A stretch of DNA of 64,000 nucleotides from the NCBI GenBank assembly GCA_963732695.1, contig CAVTAP010000016.1, positions 124,001-188,000 of the forward strand, written 5' to 3'. Source of the stretch: CADEDH01 sp963732695 (GTDB lineage Bacteria > Actinomycetota > Acidimicrobiia > Acidimicrobiales > SZUA-35). Positions 1 through 8,021 of the stretch are shown here, piece by piece (within the stretch, counting starts at the first letter, position 1; every line of letters starts with the position of its first letter). Made by a program: the position numbers and the translations under genes. The notes beneath the pieces were generated by a model. That model was not told the DNA's origin. It saw only the letters and a program-made list of their open reading frames with translations, and ran no database searches.

Positions 1-530
1 GCCGTGAAGGTGGCGGCCCGCTCGGGGTCGGCCGCCGCCAACCGCTCGGCCACCGCGTCGCCGACGTCGGCCAGACGGGTGGGATCGAGCCAGAAGTGCG
101 GATCGGCGACAGGATCGTCGGCCTGACCTCCCCCGCCCTCCTCGTCGACCCCGGTGAGGTCCAGGCGGGCGGCCGGGGCGACGTCGAACGCCCGGTCGCC
201 GGCCTCGCCCGCCGCCGCCTCGTCCACCGCCGGCTGGAACCCACCGAGGTAGACGACGAGGTCGGCGTCGGCCACCGCCGCCACGGCCTGGGGGTTCAGC
301 TCCAGATCGTGAGGTTCGGCCCCCGGCTTGGTGAGGTTGGTGACCGTCACCGCCGCACCCCCCACCCGCTCGGCGGCGTACTGCAGCGGGTAGAAGCTCG
401 CCACCACCTGGAGCGACCCACCGCCACCCGGCGTGTCAGCACCGGGCTTGTCGGCGCCCGACGTCGACCCGCCGCAGGCGGTGAGACCGGAGCCGACCAG
501 CAGCATCAGTGCGAGCGTCCGTATCGACAT
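1..530 (-). CDS. Zinc ABC transporter substrate-binding lipoprotein (partial)
   Basis: The 3' end lies outside the window; about 176 codons are visible. It is a solute-binding protein of the ZnuA/AdcA type (cluster A-I metal-binding), which captures zinc at the outer face of the membrane for an ABC importer. The start ATG gives a hydrophobic leader ending in L-T-A-C, a lipobox, so the mature protein should be lipid-anchored. Downstream residues read as a typical ZnuA region: Y-L-G-G-F-Q-P, an acidic loop, then D-P-H-F-W-L-D-P, a motif carrying a conserved metal-ligand His. The gene is preceded by a Zur-like palindrome and by a Fur-family gene read in the same direction, which supports zinc rather than manganese. 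The transporter subunits must lie beyond the left edge. The family is fairly certain, the metal is an inference. Confidence 0.8.
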   Translation of the reverse strand, partial: MSIRTLALMLLVGSGLTACGGSTSGADKPGADTPGGGGSLQVVASFYPLQYAAERVGGAAVTVTNLTKPGAEPHDLELNPQAVAAVADADLVVYLGGFQPAVDEAAAGEAGDRAFDVAPAARLDLTGVDEEGGGGQADDPVADPHFWLDPTRLADVGDAVAERLAAADPERAATFT

Positions 531-546
531 GGCCCGACTCTAATGA

Positions 547-561
547 GATTGATTCCCAATC
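547..561. promoter_or_regulatory. Candidate Zur box upstream of the zinc-binding protein gene
   Basis: An inverted repeat GATTG-N5-CAATC lies in an AT-rich patch, 17 bases upstream of the start codon of the zinc-binding protein gene. Fur-family operators are AT-rich palindromes of about this size. The regulator encoded next door is the obvious ligand. Binding is an inference. Confidence 0.5.
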
Positions 562-607
562 GCAACGGAGCTGCGGGTCAAGGAGCTGGGGGGTCGAGGA
601 GCTGGGG

Positions 608-1063
608 TCAGCCGGTGGTGCAGTCGGCGCAGATGCCGTAGACGTCGATGTCGTGGGTGGCCTGGCCGAACCCGGCGTCGAGGGCGATGCGGGCGAAGGC
701 GGCGTCGAGCGACCGCTCCAGCTGGCGGTCGAGGGTGACGTCGCGGATCACGCCGCACCCCCGGCAGATCAGGTGGTGATGGTGGCCGGTGAGCCCCTCG
801 GCCAGCTCGTAGTGGGCGTGGTCGTTGCCGTGCACGAGGCGGCGCACCACCCCGGCCTGCTCCATCATCGACAGGTTGCGGTAGGCCGAGCTCTGGGTGA
901 GATCGGGCGCCTGTTCCAGCAGCGCCGGCAGGGTGAGGGGTGTGCCGGCGCCCACCAGCGCCTCGACGAGGGCCTGGCGGCCCCGCGTGTAGAGCTGGTC
1001 GATCCGACCCAACCGGGTCTTGACCTCCTGGTGCAGCTCGTCGTCGGCGACGCCCATCTCCAA
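608..1063 (-). CDS. Fur-family transcriptional regulator, probably Zur
   Basis: A 151-residue Fur-family repressor, the normal length. The N-terminal two fifths form the winged helix (the S-S-A-Y-R-N-L recognition segment at about residues 58-64). The C-terminal part carries a His run at residues 94-97, followed by two CxxC motifs (Cys100/Cys103 and Cys145/Cys148) that hold the structural zinc. Members of this family bind AT-rich palindromes when loaded with metal. It sits 77 bases upstream of the zinc-binding protein gene in the same orientation, with a candidate operator between them. That makes a zinc-uptake regulator more likely than an iron or peroxide one. The start was chosen because the next gene, on the other strand, begins just upstream. 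Confidence 0.85.
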   Translation of the reverse strand: MEMGVADDELHQEVKTRLGRIDQLYTRGRQALVEALVGAGTPLTLPALLEQAPDLTQSSAYRNLSMMEQAGVVRRLVHGNDHAHYELAEGLTGHHHHLICRGCGVIRDVTLDRQLERSLDAAFARIALDAGFGQATHDIDVYGICADCTTG

Positions 1064-1091
1064 ACCCTACCCACCCGGTTAGCGTGAGACG

Positions 1092-2675
1092 GTGCCCCGG
1101 TCGAAGCAAGGCTCCACGCTGGGCATGGCGGCGGTGGTCGTGTCGATCGGGATCGTGCTGTCCCGGGTGCTCGGCTTCGCCCGTGAGCTGGCCATCGCCG
1201 GATTGCTCGGCGTGGGTGACCAGTCGTCGCTGTACGAGACCGCTTTCACCATCCCCGACTGGCTCACGTTCCTCGTGGCCGGCGGCTACCTGTCGATCAC
1301 GCTGGTGCCGCTCCTGAGCCGACACCTGGCCGACGACGACGAGACCGAGGCGATGCGGACCTTCACCGCCGTGTTCCGGTTCGTGGGCGCCTTCTTCGCC
1401 ATCTTCGCCCTGGTGACCGTGCTGGCGGCGGGGATCATCGTCCACACCGTGTTCGGCCGGGTGAGCGACCAGGCCCAGCTCACCTCGCTCACCCGGGTGG
1501 CGCTGGCCTCCCAGGTCTTCTTCGGGCTCGGCGCCCTGCTGATGGCGGCCCAGTACGCCCGGCGCAGCTTCATCATCCCGAGCCTGGCGCCCCTCGTCTA
1601 CAACGGGTCGATCGTGGGCGGCGGCCTGTTGGGGTGGCTGACCGGGAATCCGAGTCCGGCCTGGTTCCTGTGGGGCGGCCTGGTGGGAGCGGCCACCGGC
1701 AACTTCGCCCTCCAGTGGGTGGGGGCCCGCCGGGCCGGCTTCCGTCTGGTGCGGGGGGTGCCATGGCGGCACCGGGCGGTGAAGGAGTACCTGGTGCTGG
1801 CGTTCCCCCTCATGATCGGGGTGTCGGCGGTGGGCCTGGACGAGCAGTGGCCCCGCCTGTTCGGCCAGTACGCCGAGACCGGGGCGGCATTCGCCCTGGG
1901 GGCGTCACGGTCGCTCAACATGTTGCCGGTCGGCATGATCGCCCAGGCCGCCGGGGTGGCCGCCTATCCCTTCCTGGCCGGCCTGGCGGCCGAGGGCCGG
2001 ACCGACGAGCTGAGCCAGACCGTGGTCCGCTCCGTTCGGGCCGCGGTGGCCGCCGCCGCGCTGGCCGCCGGTGTGCTGGCGGCGCTGACCGTGCCGGCGG
2101 TAGCCGTCACCTACGGCCACGGAAAGGTGACGGCGGCCGACGTGTCCTGGATCGGCCTGCTGCTGTTCTGGTACTCGATCTCCATCCCGTTCTGGTCGGC
2201 CCATCAGGTCTACACCCGGGGCTTCTACGCCATGCGCCGCATGTGGACGCCGGTGCTGATCGGATCGGCCGTCACCGCGGTGACGGTCCCGATGCTGTGG
2301 GTGATGGCCCACCGGTGGGGGGCGGCCGGGATCGCCGGCGGCAGCACGATCAGCGTCACCCTCTACACGCTGTCCATCGGGGCGGCCTGGCACCTGCTGG
2401 TGCCCCGTTCGGGAGCGGGAGCGATGCTCGGGTTCGGCGTGCGGGCCCTGGTGGCGTCGGCCACCAGCGCCGGGGTCGGCTACGCCCTGGCCTCCTGGCT
2501 GCGCCACGTCGGCACGCCGTCGCTCGTGCGGCTGGCGGTGGTGTCGCCTGTCGGCGCCGTCGTGTTCCTGGCCGTGGCCCGGCTGCTGGGGGTGGACGAG
2601 ATCAACGACGTGCTGGCCCGCCTCTACCACAAGGCCCGGGCCCGACTGCCACTGCCGGCCGCACGGCCGGGGTGA
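1092..2675 (+). CDS. murJ: MurJ/MviN-family lipid II flippase
   Basis: A 527-residue polytopic membrane protein of the MOP exporter superfamily. The N-terminus (S-R-V-L-G-F-A-R-E-L, residues about 23-32) and the regularly spaced hydrophobic helices along the whole length match MurJ/MviN, which moves lipid-linked peptidoglycan precursor across the cytoplasmic membrane. Length matches the core transporter of about 14 helices, without the long kinase-like extension seen in mycobacterial MviN. The start is GTG with no clear Shine-Dalgarno site, and the divergent zur gene begins 28 bases away, so the two promoters must overlap. The stop codon lies inside a 26-bp tandem repeat. Actinobacteria often carry several MurJ paralogues, so essentiality cannot be assumed. 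Confidence 0.8.
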   Translation: MPRSKQGSTLGMAAVVVSIGIVLSRVLGFARELAIAGLLGVGDQSSLYETAFTIPDWLTFLVAGGYLSITLVPLLSRHLADDDETEAMRTFTAVFRFVGAFFAIFALVTVLAAGIIVHTVFGRVSDQAQLTSLTRVALASQVFFGLGALLMAAQYARRSFIIPSLAPLVYNGSIVGGGLLGWLTGNPSPAWFLWGGLVGAATGNFALQWVGARRAGFRLVRGVPWRHRAVKEYLVLAFPLMIGVSAVGLDEQWPRLFGQYAETGAAFALGASRSLNMLPVGMIAQAAGVAAYPFLAGLAAEGRTDELSQTVVRSVRAAVAAAALAAGVLAALTVPAVAVTYGHGKVTAADVSWIGLLLFWYSISIPFWSAHQVYTRGFYAMRRMWTPVLIGSAVTAVTVPMLWVMAHRWGAAGIAGGSTISVTLYTLSIGAAWHLLVPRSGAGAMLGFGVRALVASATSAGVGYALASWLRHVGTPSLVRLAVVSPVGAVVFLAVARLLGVDEINDVLARLYHKARARLPLPAARPG

Positions 2676-2712
2676 TACTGCCGGCCGCACGGCCGGGGTG
2701 ATACTGCCGGCC
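2651..2712 (+). repeat. 26-bp GC-rich tandem repeat across the murJ stop
   Basis: A 26-bp unit starting ACTGCCGGCCGC is present twice without change, then again for 10 bases. Each unit contains the perfect inverted repeat CCGGCCG-CA-CGGCCGG. The first copy supplies the murJ stop codon. The repeats may act as hairpins between murJ and the kinase gene. Confidence 0.85.
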
Positions 2713-2745
2713 CAGAGCCCCTCAACCGGGGGCCGCCGGGCGCCG

Positions 2746-4161
2746 ATGGAGAAGGCATCTCCCGATGGGACGGTGCACATGAGCGAGAGAACGGGGCAGC
2801 GAGCCGTGGCTGACGCGGTGGCCTCCGATGCGCTGGAGGATCGGGTGGCCCGGCTGGAGGCCCAGCTGCACCAGGAGCGGGAACGCAACCGGGCCCTCAC
2901 CTCCATGATCGAGGACCGGACCCGCTCGATCTCCCAGGCCCAGGCCAAGATGCGGGACAACCAGGCCTACCTGGAGAGCATCCTGCGCAGCCTGTTCTCG
3001 GCCCTCCTCATCACGGACTTCGACGGAACCGTGACCGCGGTGGGCGGTGCCACCCGTTCCCTCACCGGGCTCGACCGCGATGACCTCGTCGGCCGGCCGG
3101 TGTGGGAGGTCCTGCAGTTCCCCGGCGACGACGGCGCCCCCCGGGACATCGAGGCGCTGTGCCGGTCCCAGCAGGAGGCGGAGCTGGTCAAGGCCGGGGG
3201 CGGCACGGTGCCGGTGCTGGTCAACGTGTCGGAGCTCCGCAACGAGCGGCGCCAACCGGTGGGGGTTGTGTTCCTCGCCACCGACCTGAGCGAGCGCCGC
3301 CACCTGGAACTGGAGCTCCGCCAGGCCCAGCGGCTGGAGGCCATCGGCCAGCTGGCGGCCGGCGTGGCCCACGAGATCAACACACCGATCCAGTTCGTGG
3401 GCGACAGCGCCCGCTTCCTGGGTGACGTGCTCGACGACCTCGTCGGGCTCCTCGGCTGCTACGGCGAGCTGAAGGCGCAGGCGGCGGCGGCCGGCCTGGC
3501 TGAGGCGGTGGCCGCCGTCGACACCCGGATCGACGACATCGAGCTCGACTTCCTGCTGGAGGAGGCGCCCCGGGCGGTGGAGCGCACGCTCGACGGGGTC
3601 AGCCGGATCGCCACCATCGTCAAGGCCCTCAAGCAGTTCTCCCACCCCGGCGGGGAGCACAAGACCCCCACCGATCTGAACGAGCTGATCGAGACGACCC
3701 TGGTGGTGGCCCGCAACGAGTACAAGTACGTGGCCGACGTGTGCACCGACCTGGGGCCGATCCCCCAGGTCACCTGCCACCGGGGCGACGTCGCCTCGGT
3801 GCTTCTGAACCTCGTGGTGAACGCGGCCCACGCCCTGGCCGACCGCTTCGGCGGTACCGACCAGCGGGGCCAGATCGTGATCCGGTCCCGCCCCGACGCC
3901 GACGGCGAGGGTGTGACGATCGAGATCGCCGACACGGGAGGCGGTATCCCGGCCGCCATCCGGGACCGGGTGTTCGAGCCGTTCTTCACCACCAAGGAGG
4001 TGGGCAAGGGTACGGGCCAGGGCCTGGCCATCGCCCACAACGTGGTGGTGACCAAACACCGGGGGCGGCTCAGCTTCGAGGTCGACGACTCGATACCGGC
4101 CGACGATCCCCGGGCCGGTACCACGTTCCGGGTGTGGCTCCCGGTGGACGGGCGGCCGTGA
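2746..4161 (+). CDS. PAS-domain sensor histidine kinase
   Basis: A soluble histidine kinase of about 471 residues. It has an N-terminal coiled coil (an acidic and Gln/Arg-rich stretch of about 60 residues), one PAS domain (I-T-D-F-D-G-T-V near its start), a dimerisation/phosphorylation helix with the H-box A-H-E-I-N-T-P, and a HATPase domain with N-box (N-L-V-V-N-A-A-H), G1 (D-T-G-G-G-I-P), F-box (F-E-P-F-F-T-T-K) and G2 (G-T-G-Q-G-L). There is no membrane segment, so it senses a cytoplasmic signal. Its stop overlaps the GTG of the next gene (GTGA), which points to coupled translation with two response-regulator proteins. The start is uncertain: an in-frame GTG at 2698 lies in the tandem repeat, and an ATG at 2779 is also possible. 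Confidence 0.85.
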   Translation: MEKASPDGTVHMSERTGQRAVADAVASDALEDRVARLEAQLHQERERNRALTSMIEDRTRSISQAQAKMRDNQAYLESILRSLFSALLITDFDGTVTAVGGATRSLTGLDRDDLVGRPVWEVLQFPGDDGAPRDIEALCRSQQEAELVKAGGGTVPVLVNVSELRNERRQPVGVVFLATDLSERRHLELELRQAQRLEAIGQLAAGVAHEINTPIQFVGDSARFLGDVLDDLVGLLGCYGELKAQAAAAGLAEAVAAVDTRIDDIELDFLLEEAPRAVERTLDGVSRIATIVKALKQFSHPGGEHKTPTDLNELIETTLVVARNEYKYVADVCTDLGPIPQVTCHRGDVASVLLNLVVNAAHALADRFGGTDQRGQIVIRSRPDADGEGVTIEIADTGGGIPAAIRDRVFEPFFTTKEVGKGTGQGLAIAHNVVVTKHRGRLSFEVDDSIPADDPRAGTTFRVWLPVDGRP

Positions 4162-5369
4162 ACCCGCCCGGGGTGCTGTTCGTCGACGACGACGAGGGCG
4201 TGCTGGCCGGACTGCGAACCTCGCTGCGCAAGCTCCGGCGGGAATACACCTTCTCCTTCGCCCGGGGTGGGGCCGAGGCGTTGGCGGTGCTGGAGGCCGA
4301 GCCCGTCCAGGTGGTCGTGACCGACATGCGGATGCCGGGGATGAACGGGGTGGAGCTGCTGCGCCAGGTGAAGGCCGGCCATCCCGAGATCGTCCGCATC
4401 GTGCTGTCGGGCGAGGCCGACCAGTCGCTGGTGATGCAAGCCATTCCTGTCACCCACCGGTGGCTGACCAAGCCCTGCCCCCACGAGTACCTGGTCGATG
4501 CCCTGGCCCAGGGTGTGCGCCACCGGAACCTCCTGGCCGATCCCGACATCCTGTGCGTGATCGGCGGCATCGATGCCCTGCCGGCCACACCGCCCCTGTA
4601 CCGGGATCTGGTTCGCCTGCTCGACGATCCCCGCACCAGCGTGGTGAAGGTGGCCGAGGTGATCGGCGCCGACGCCGCCGTGAGCGCCAAGCTGCTCCAG
4701 TGGGCCAACTCGGCCTTTGCCGGGGGGAGCCGCGTGGTCGACATCCGTAGTGCCGTGGTCCGCCTCGGGCTCAACATGGTGTCCTACCTCGTGTTGCGGG
4801 CCGAGATGGTCTGCCTGCTCGACGAAGAGCACGCCGTGCCCGGCATGGGGCTCAACGAGCTGCGCCGCCACGAGCGCAGCATCGGACTGCTGGCCGCCAG
4901 TCTCGCCGCCCCCGGGGAGTCGCTGGCGGCGGGCACGGCGGCGGGGCTGGCCTCCACCGGCCTGCTGCTGGAGGCCGGGCACCTGCCCGACCGGCTCGAG
5001 GCCTCGTACCGGTTGGCCGAGGAGGAGGGGTTGACCATCACGGCGGCCGAGCGCCGCCTGTTCGGGGTGACCCACTGCGAGCTCGGCGGGCATCTGCTCT
5101 CGGTGTGGGGGCTGCCGTCGCAGCTGGTGCTGGCGGTGGAGGGCTCCTACGACCTGCCGGCTCCCGCCACCGGGCCGTTGACGGCGCCCGAGGCGGTGCG
5201 GGCGGCCCGGCTGGCTGTCCAGCGGCTGCCGTTCTATTCGTCGGTGGGGCCGCCCCACAAGGATCCGGTTGGCCCGCCACTGGAGCGCGCCGTGGAGCAG
5301 TGGTTGGGTGCCGCCGCCCTGACCGAGCGCCAGGCCGATCAGGACACGCTCCAGGAGGTCACGAGATGA
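4158..5369 (+). CDS. Response regulator with HDOD output domain
   Basis: A 403-residue protein. The N-terminal receiver domain has the acidic pair (F-V-D-D-D), the phospho-acceptor in V-T-D-M-R-M-P and the conserved Lys in L-T-K-P-C. The rest is an HDOD domain, a catalytically inactive relative of HD hydrolases: the stretch from about residue 155 has D-A-A-V-S-A-K-L-L-Q-W-A-N-S-A, typical of the family. HDOD proteins act in signalling and regulation without known enzymatic activity. The GTG start overlaps the kinase stop and the TGA stop overlaps the ATG of the next gene, so the three proteins are very likely made together and belong to one phosphorelay. Confidence 0.85.
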   Translation: MNPPGVLFVDDDEGVLAGLRTSLRKLRREYTFSFARGGAEALAVLEAEPVQVVVTDMRMPGMNGVELLRQVKAGHPEIVRIVLSGEADQSLVMQAIPVTHRWLTKPCPHEYLVDALAQGVRHRNLLADPDILCVIGGIDALPATPPLYRDLVRLLDDPRTSVVKVAEVIGADAAVSAKLLQWANSAFAGGSRVVDIRSAVVRLGLNMVSYLVLRAEMVCLLDEEHAVPGMGLNELRRHERSIGLLAASLAAPGESLAAGTAAGLASTGLLLEAGHLPDRLEASYRLAEEEGLTITAAERRLFGVTHCELGGHLLSVWGLPSQLVLAVEGSYDLPAPATGPLTAPEAVRAARLAVQRLPFYSSVGPPHKDPVGPPLERAVEQWLGAAALTERQADQDTLQEVTR

Positions 5370-6550
5370 CTGATGACGGGACGTCTCGGTTGCCCCGGTT
5401 GCTGTGTGTCGACGACGAGCCGGAGCTGCTGGCCAGCCTGAAGCTCAACCTGCGCAAGCGGTTCCAGGTGACGGTGGCCGAGTCGGGGCCGGCGGCCCTC
5501 GCCCTGTTCGCCGGGGCCCGGGACGGGAACCCGCCGTTCGATGTGGTGGTGTCGGACATGCGGATGCCGCGGATGTCGGGGGCCGAGCTGCTGGCCGAGC
5601 TGCGCCGACGGTTCCCCGACATGCCCCGACTGCTCCTGTCGGGCCAGGCCGATCTCGACTCCACGATTTCGGCCATCAACGAGGCCCGGATCGCCCGGTT
5701 CCTGACCAAGCCCTGCGCCACCGACCACCTGATCGAGGCCATCGACGACGCCCTGGAGGTGGCCCGGCTGGCCCGGGCCGAGCGGGAACTGCTCGACCAG
5801 ACGCTCAACGGCACCGTGGGGTTGCTGACCGAGGTGCTGGGTCTGATCAGCGTGGCCGCCTACGGGCGGACCCAGCGGGTGGAGACGCTGGTGACCCACC
5901 TGTCGGCGGCAGTGGGGCGGCCGGTGCCGTGGGACCTGGCGCTGGCGGCCAAGCTGTCCCAGCTCGGGTACGTCGTGGTGCACGACGAGCTGGAAGGGGG
6001 TGCCGGGGCCCATGCGGCCGAGGTGGCGGCCGGGCTCCTGGCCAACATTCCCCGGATGGGCCCGGTGGCCTGGATCGTCGGCCATCAGCACGACCCGGGC
6101 CCGGTGGGCGAGGGTGAGGATGTACCGCACTGGCCCAAGCGGGCGGTGAGCGCCGAGATCCTGCGGCTGGCGGTGGCGTTCGACGGGTTCACGTCGGCCG
6201 GGGCCTCGCCCCGCGACGCCCACGGGCTGATCGCCGAGTCGTCCACTCCCCCGCCCCGGATGCTGCTCGATGCTCTGTCGGCCCTGCACCTCGACGCCCT
6301 GGCTCTGGTGGAGGCGTCGGTGACCGTGCGCCAGCTGGCACCGGGAATGCATCTGGTGCAGGACGTGGTGGCCGCCAGCGGGCTCAAGCTGGCGGCGGCC
6401 GGGACCGTGCTCAACGGGGCCATGATCGGGCGGATCCGGTCGTTCACGGAGCGGGTGGGTGTACCCGAGCCGATCGAGGTCCGGGTGCCCGAGACCCGGA
6501 TGCACCAGCTCGATGCTTCCGCCGCCGTGGCTGTCAGCCCGACGCGATAG
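5366..6550 (+). CDS. Response regulator with degenerate HD-GYP-like domain
   Basis: A 394-residue protein. The receiver domain (L-C-V-D-D-E, S-D-M-R-M-P, L-T-K-P-C) is intact. It is followed by a linker helix and a region with the layout of an HD-GYP domain: G-R-T-Q-R-V-E-T-L, then a helix where the HDxGK motif should be but reads S-Q-L-G-Y-V, then G-H-Q-H-D-P and A-V-A-F-D-G-F-T-S. The metal-binding HD pair and the GYP triad are missing, so cyclic-di-GMP hydrolysis is not expected. It may bind a partner or ligand. It is the last gene of the kinase operon, with an ATGA overlap to the HDOD gene. The HD-GYP relationship is my reading of spacing and motifs. Confidence 0.75.
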   Translation: MTDDGTSRLPRLLCVDDEPELLASLKLNLRKRFQVTVAESGPAALALFAGARDGNPPFDVVVSDMRMPRMSGAELLAELRRRFPDMPRLLLSGQADLDSTISAINEARIARFLTKPCATDHLIEAIDDALEVARLARAERELLDQTLNGTVGLLTEVLGLISVAAYGRTQRVETLVTHLSAAVGRPVPWDLALAAKLSQLGYVVVHDELEGGAGAHAAEVAAGLLANIPRMGPVAWIVGHQHDPGPVGEGEDVPHWPKRAVSAEILRLAVAFDGFTSAGASPRDAHGLIAESSTPPPRMLLDALSALHLDALALVEASVTVRQLAPGMHLVQDVVAASGLKLAAAGTVLNGAMIGRIRSFTERVGVPEPIEVRVPETRMHQLDASAAVAVSPTR

Positions 6551-6564
6551 CGCGACGGGGCGGC

Positions 6565-7047
6565 TCAGATCCTGGTGTCGGTGGTGCGGAGCGTGGTGAG
6601 GGCGTAGACGGCGGTGACGTCGTCCTGGAGCATGCGCATGGCCACGAGGGAGGTGCGGCCCCGCTGGTTGACCACCTCCGCCTCCATCACGAAGCGGGGG
6701 CCGACGAGGGGCTCGAAATAGTCGATCCGCATGTTGATGGTGACGATGAAGTGGCGGGGCAGGCTGGGATCGGTGCGGTCTTCGCCGGCCCGGATGGCAT
6801 GGAGCGACACGAAGTCGACGTAGGTGCCGGTGTAGCCGCCGAAGAGCATGCCCTGGGGGTTGCACAGGTGAGGAGGGAGGTGAGCGTCGATGCGGAGGAG
6901 GCCGGGGCGGTCCTCCAGCAGGGTCCAGTCGTAGGCCTCCAGATGGTCGGCCACAGCGAAGCCCCGGTTGACCAGATGCCCTGGCGCCACCGGCTCCCAT
7001 GGGGGCAGGCCCGGCACCGTCCCGCTGCCTTCCGTCGCCAACTCCAC
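6565..7047 (-). CDS. PaaI-type hotdog-fold thioesterase
   Basis: A 160-residue single-domain protein. The central segment P-Q-G-M-L-F-G-G-Y-T-G-T-Y-V-D has the arrangement of the hotdog catalytic helix (HGG-type with an acidic residue one turn later), and the C-terminal half has alternating strand patterns such as I-V-T-I-N-M-R-I-D-Y. Such enzymes hydrolyse acyl-CoA thioesters, often of aromatic or medium-chain acids. It is transcribed against the kinase operon, with 14 bases between the two stop codons. Substrate is unknown; the acyl-CoA metabolism genes elsewhere in the window fit a role in fatty or aromatic acid turnover. Confidence 0.75.
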   Translation of the reverse strand: MELATEGSGTVPGLPPWEPVAPGHLVNRGFAVADHLEAYDWTLLEDRPGLLRIDAHLPPHLCNPQGMLFGGYTGTYVDFVSLHAIRAGEDRTDPSLPRHFIVTINMRIDYFEPLVGPRFVMEAEVVNQRGRTSLVAMRMLQDDVTAVYALTTLRTTDTRI

Positions 7048-7096
7048 CTCAGCCTCTCCTCCGTGGCGCTAACCTGATCGCCGAGACAAGCTAGCT

Positions 7097-7168
7097 GCGG
7101 GCGTAGTTCAAAGGCTAGAACCTCAGCCTTCCAAGCTGATGATGAGGGTTCGATTCCCTTCGCCCGCT
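7097..7168 (+). tRNA. tRNA-Gly (anticodon TCC)
   Basis: A full cloverleaf can be drawn: acceptor GCGGGCG paired with CGCCCGC, a D-arm GTTC/GAAC, an anticodon stem TCAGC/GCTGA with loop CTTCCAA (anticodon TCC), and a T-arm GAGGG/CCCTT with loop TTCGATT. CCA is not encoded. The 3' part is the insertion site of the adjacent island (exact 44-bp copy at 8439). Confidence 0.95.
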
Positions 7169-7170
7169 CG
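7127..7170 (+). repeat. Attachment site copy 1 (tRNA-Gly 3' end)
   Basis: These 44 bases, from the anticodon loop to two bases past the acceptor stem, recur exactly at 8439-8482 and with three differences at 17717-17757. Direct repetition of a tRNA 3' end is the mark of integration by a tyrosine recombinase. Confidence 0.85.
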
Positions 7171-7497
7171 CACGTTTCTCCTGGTAGCAGCGTTGCATGG
7201 CAGATTTCTGCCTGGCTGAAGGCCGTTTCGTGCCTAGAACCAGCCTAGATCGGGCCTTGATTCTGGGGCACTACGGGCAACAACGGGCAGCACGGGTGGC
7301 CGAACACCATCAGCTTGAGTTTCTGATGGCGCTGACAAACGAGATGGCCGCTGAGGTGGCCGATTCTCATAGCCGGTCCGCCGTCGAGCCGTCGGTACCC
7401 AGAGGTCGCGGCCTACGCTGCGGGCTCGCCGGCGGCCGACCAGGGAACCGTTCGCCTTACAGCTCCATGGCGGCCCGATCATCGGTATACTGTCGGT
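7171..7497. other. No convincing gene; island left end
   Basis: An open frame from 7197 runs through here but joins the toxin frame only by chance: the toxin's real start is the GTG at 7728 that overlaps the antitoxin stop. I recognise no protein family on either strand. The last 20 bases carry the antitoxin promoter region. Confidence 0.4.
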
Positions 7498-7499
7498 AT
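7482..7499 (+). promoter_or_regulatory. Toxin-antitoxin promoter with direct repeats
   Basis: TCGGTAT occurs twice with an 11-base period (7482-7488 and 7493-7499). TATACT at 7486-7491 resembles a -10 box and ends only six bases before the antitoxin ATG, so the transcript may be leaderless. The repeats are a plausible site for the RHH antitoxin. The second gene copy at 17933 lacks this sequence. Confidence 0.45.
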
Positions 7500-7731
7500 G
7501 AAGCAGACCACGATCAAGCTGACGACCGAGACGCGAGATCGACTCCGCGATCTCGGCGGCGACACGTACGAGGACACGATCATCGAAGCCCTCGACCTTC
7601 TCGAAGAACGGGAGTTCTGGGCGCAGGCCGATCGGGCTGCGGCGTGGCGTGCCTCGCTCCCGGCCAACGAACGGGCCGAGATCGAGCACCGCGAAGCGGC
7701 GCTCGACGCGATGCTACACGGCTTACAGTGA
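7498..7731 (+). CDS. Ribbon-helix-helix antitoxin (copy 1)
   Basis: A 77-residue protein. The N-terminus M-K-Q-T-T-I-K-L followed by T-R-D-R-L-R-D-L looks like a ribbon-helix-helix DNA-binding arm and helix, and the acidic/Ala-rich C-terminus (E-F-W-A-Q-A-D-R-A) resembles the toxin-wrapping tail of RHH antitoxins. It sits directly before a MazF-like gene whose GTG start overlaps its stop (GTGA), the usual order of type II toxin-antitoxin operons. A second copy at 17933-18166 differs at 7 of 77 residues. Antitoxins of this kind repress their own promoter; short repeats upstream could be the operator. Confidence 0.7.
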   Translation: MKQTTIKLTTETRDRLRDLGGDTYEDTIIEALDLLEEREFWAQADRAAAWRASLPANERAEIEHREAALDAMLHGLQ

Positions 7732-8021
7732 CGCACTCCGGAGACGTTTTCCTCGCCGACGCCGGTCAGGAACAACGCATCCAGATCGTGGTGCTCACCA
7801 ACAGTGAGTTCAACCGTCGCGCCGGTCGAGTGGTCGTCGCTCCACGCTTGGACGGTCCTCCAGATGCAATCGCCAGCCCCTGGCGTGTACTCGACGGCGA
7901 CAGTGTCTATGCCATCGATTTCATGCTGAGCCTGGATACGACTCGGCTGCTCGAGCTCGACGGTCACGTGTCAGAAGCCGCACTACGACGGATACGCCTC
8001 GTCATGCGTCGAATCACGTGA
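7728..8021 (+). CDS. MazF/PemK-like toxin (copy 1)
   Basis: A 97-residue protein starting at the GTG that overlaps the antitoxin stop. The N-terminus G-D-V-F-L-A-D-A-G is the typical first strand of MazF/CcdB-fold toxins, and I-Q-I-V-V-L-T-N-S-E-F-N-R-R and R-V-V-V-A-P-R-L follow in family order (compare the usual P-A-L-V-V-S-x-x-x-F-N). MazF proteins are sequence-specific endoribonucleases. The typical Arg near the second strand is not obvious, so the exact activity is uncertain. This copy is intact, unlike that at 18163-18464. Confidence 0.65.
   Translation: MTHSGDVFLADAGQEQRIQIVVLTNSEFNRRAGRVVVAPRLDGPPDAIASPWRVLDGDSVYAIDFMLSLDTTRLLELDGHVSEAALRRIRLVMRRIT

Noticed and set aside
5366..6550. 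Active cyclic-di-GMP phosphodiesterase
   Set aside because: The HDxGK and GYP motifs of HD-GYP enzymes are absent, so only a degenerate relative is claimed.
7197..7727. N-terminal extension of the toxin frame back to 7197
   Set aside because: The frame is open by chance. The overlapping antitoxin and the match to the second copy place the toxin start at the GTG at 7728.
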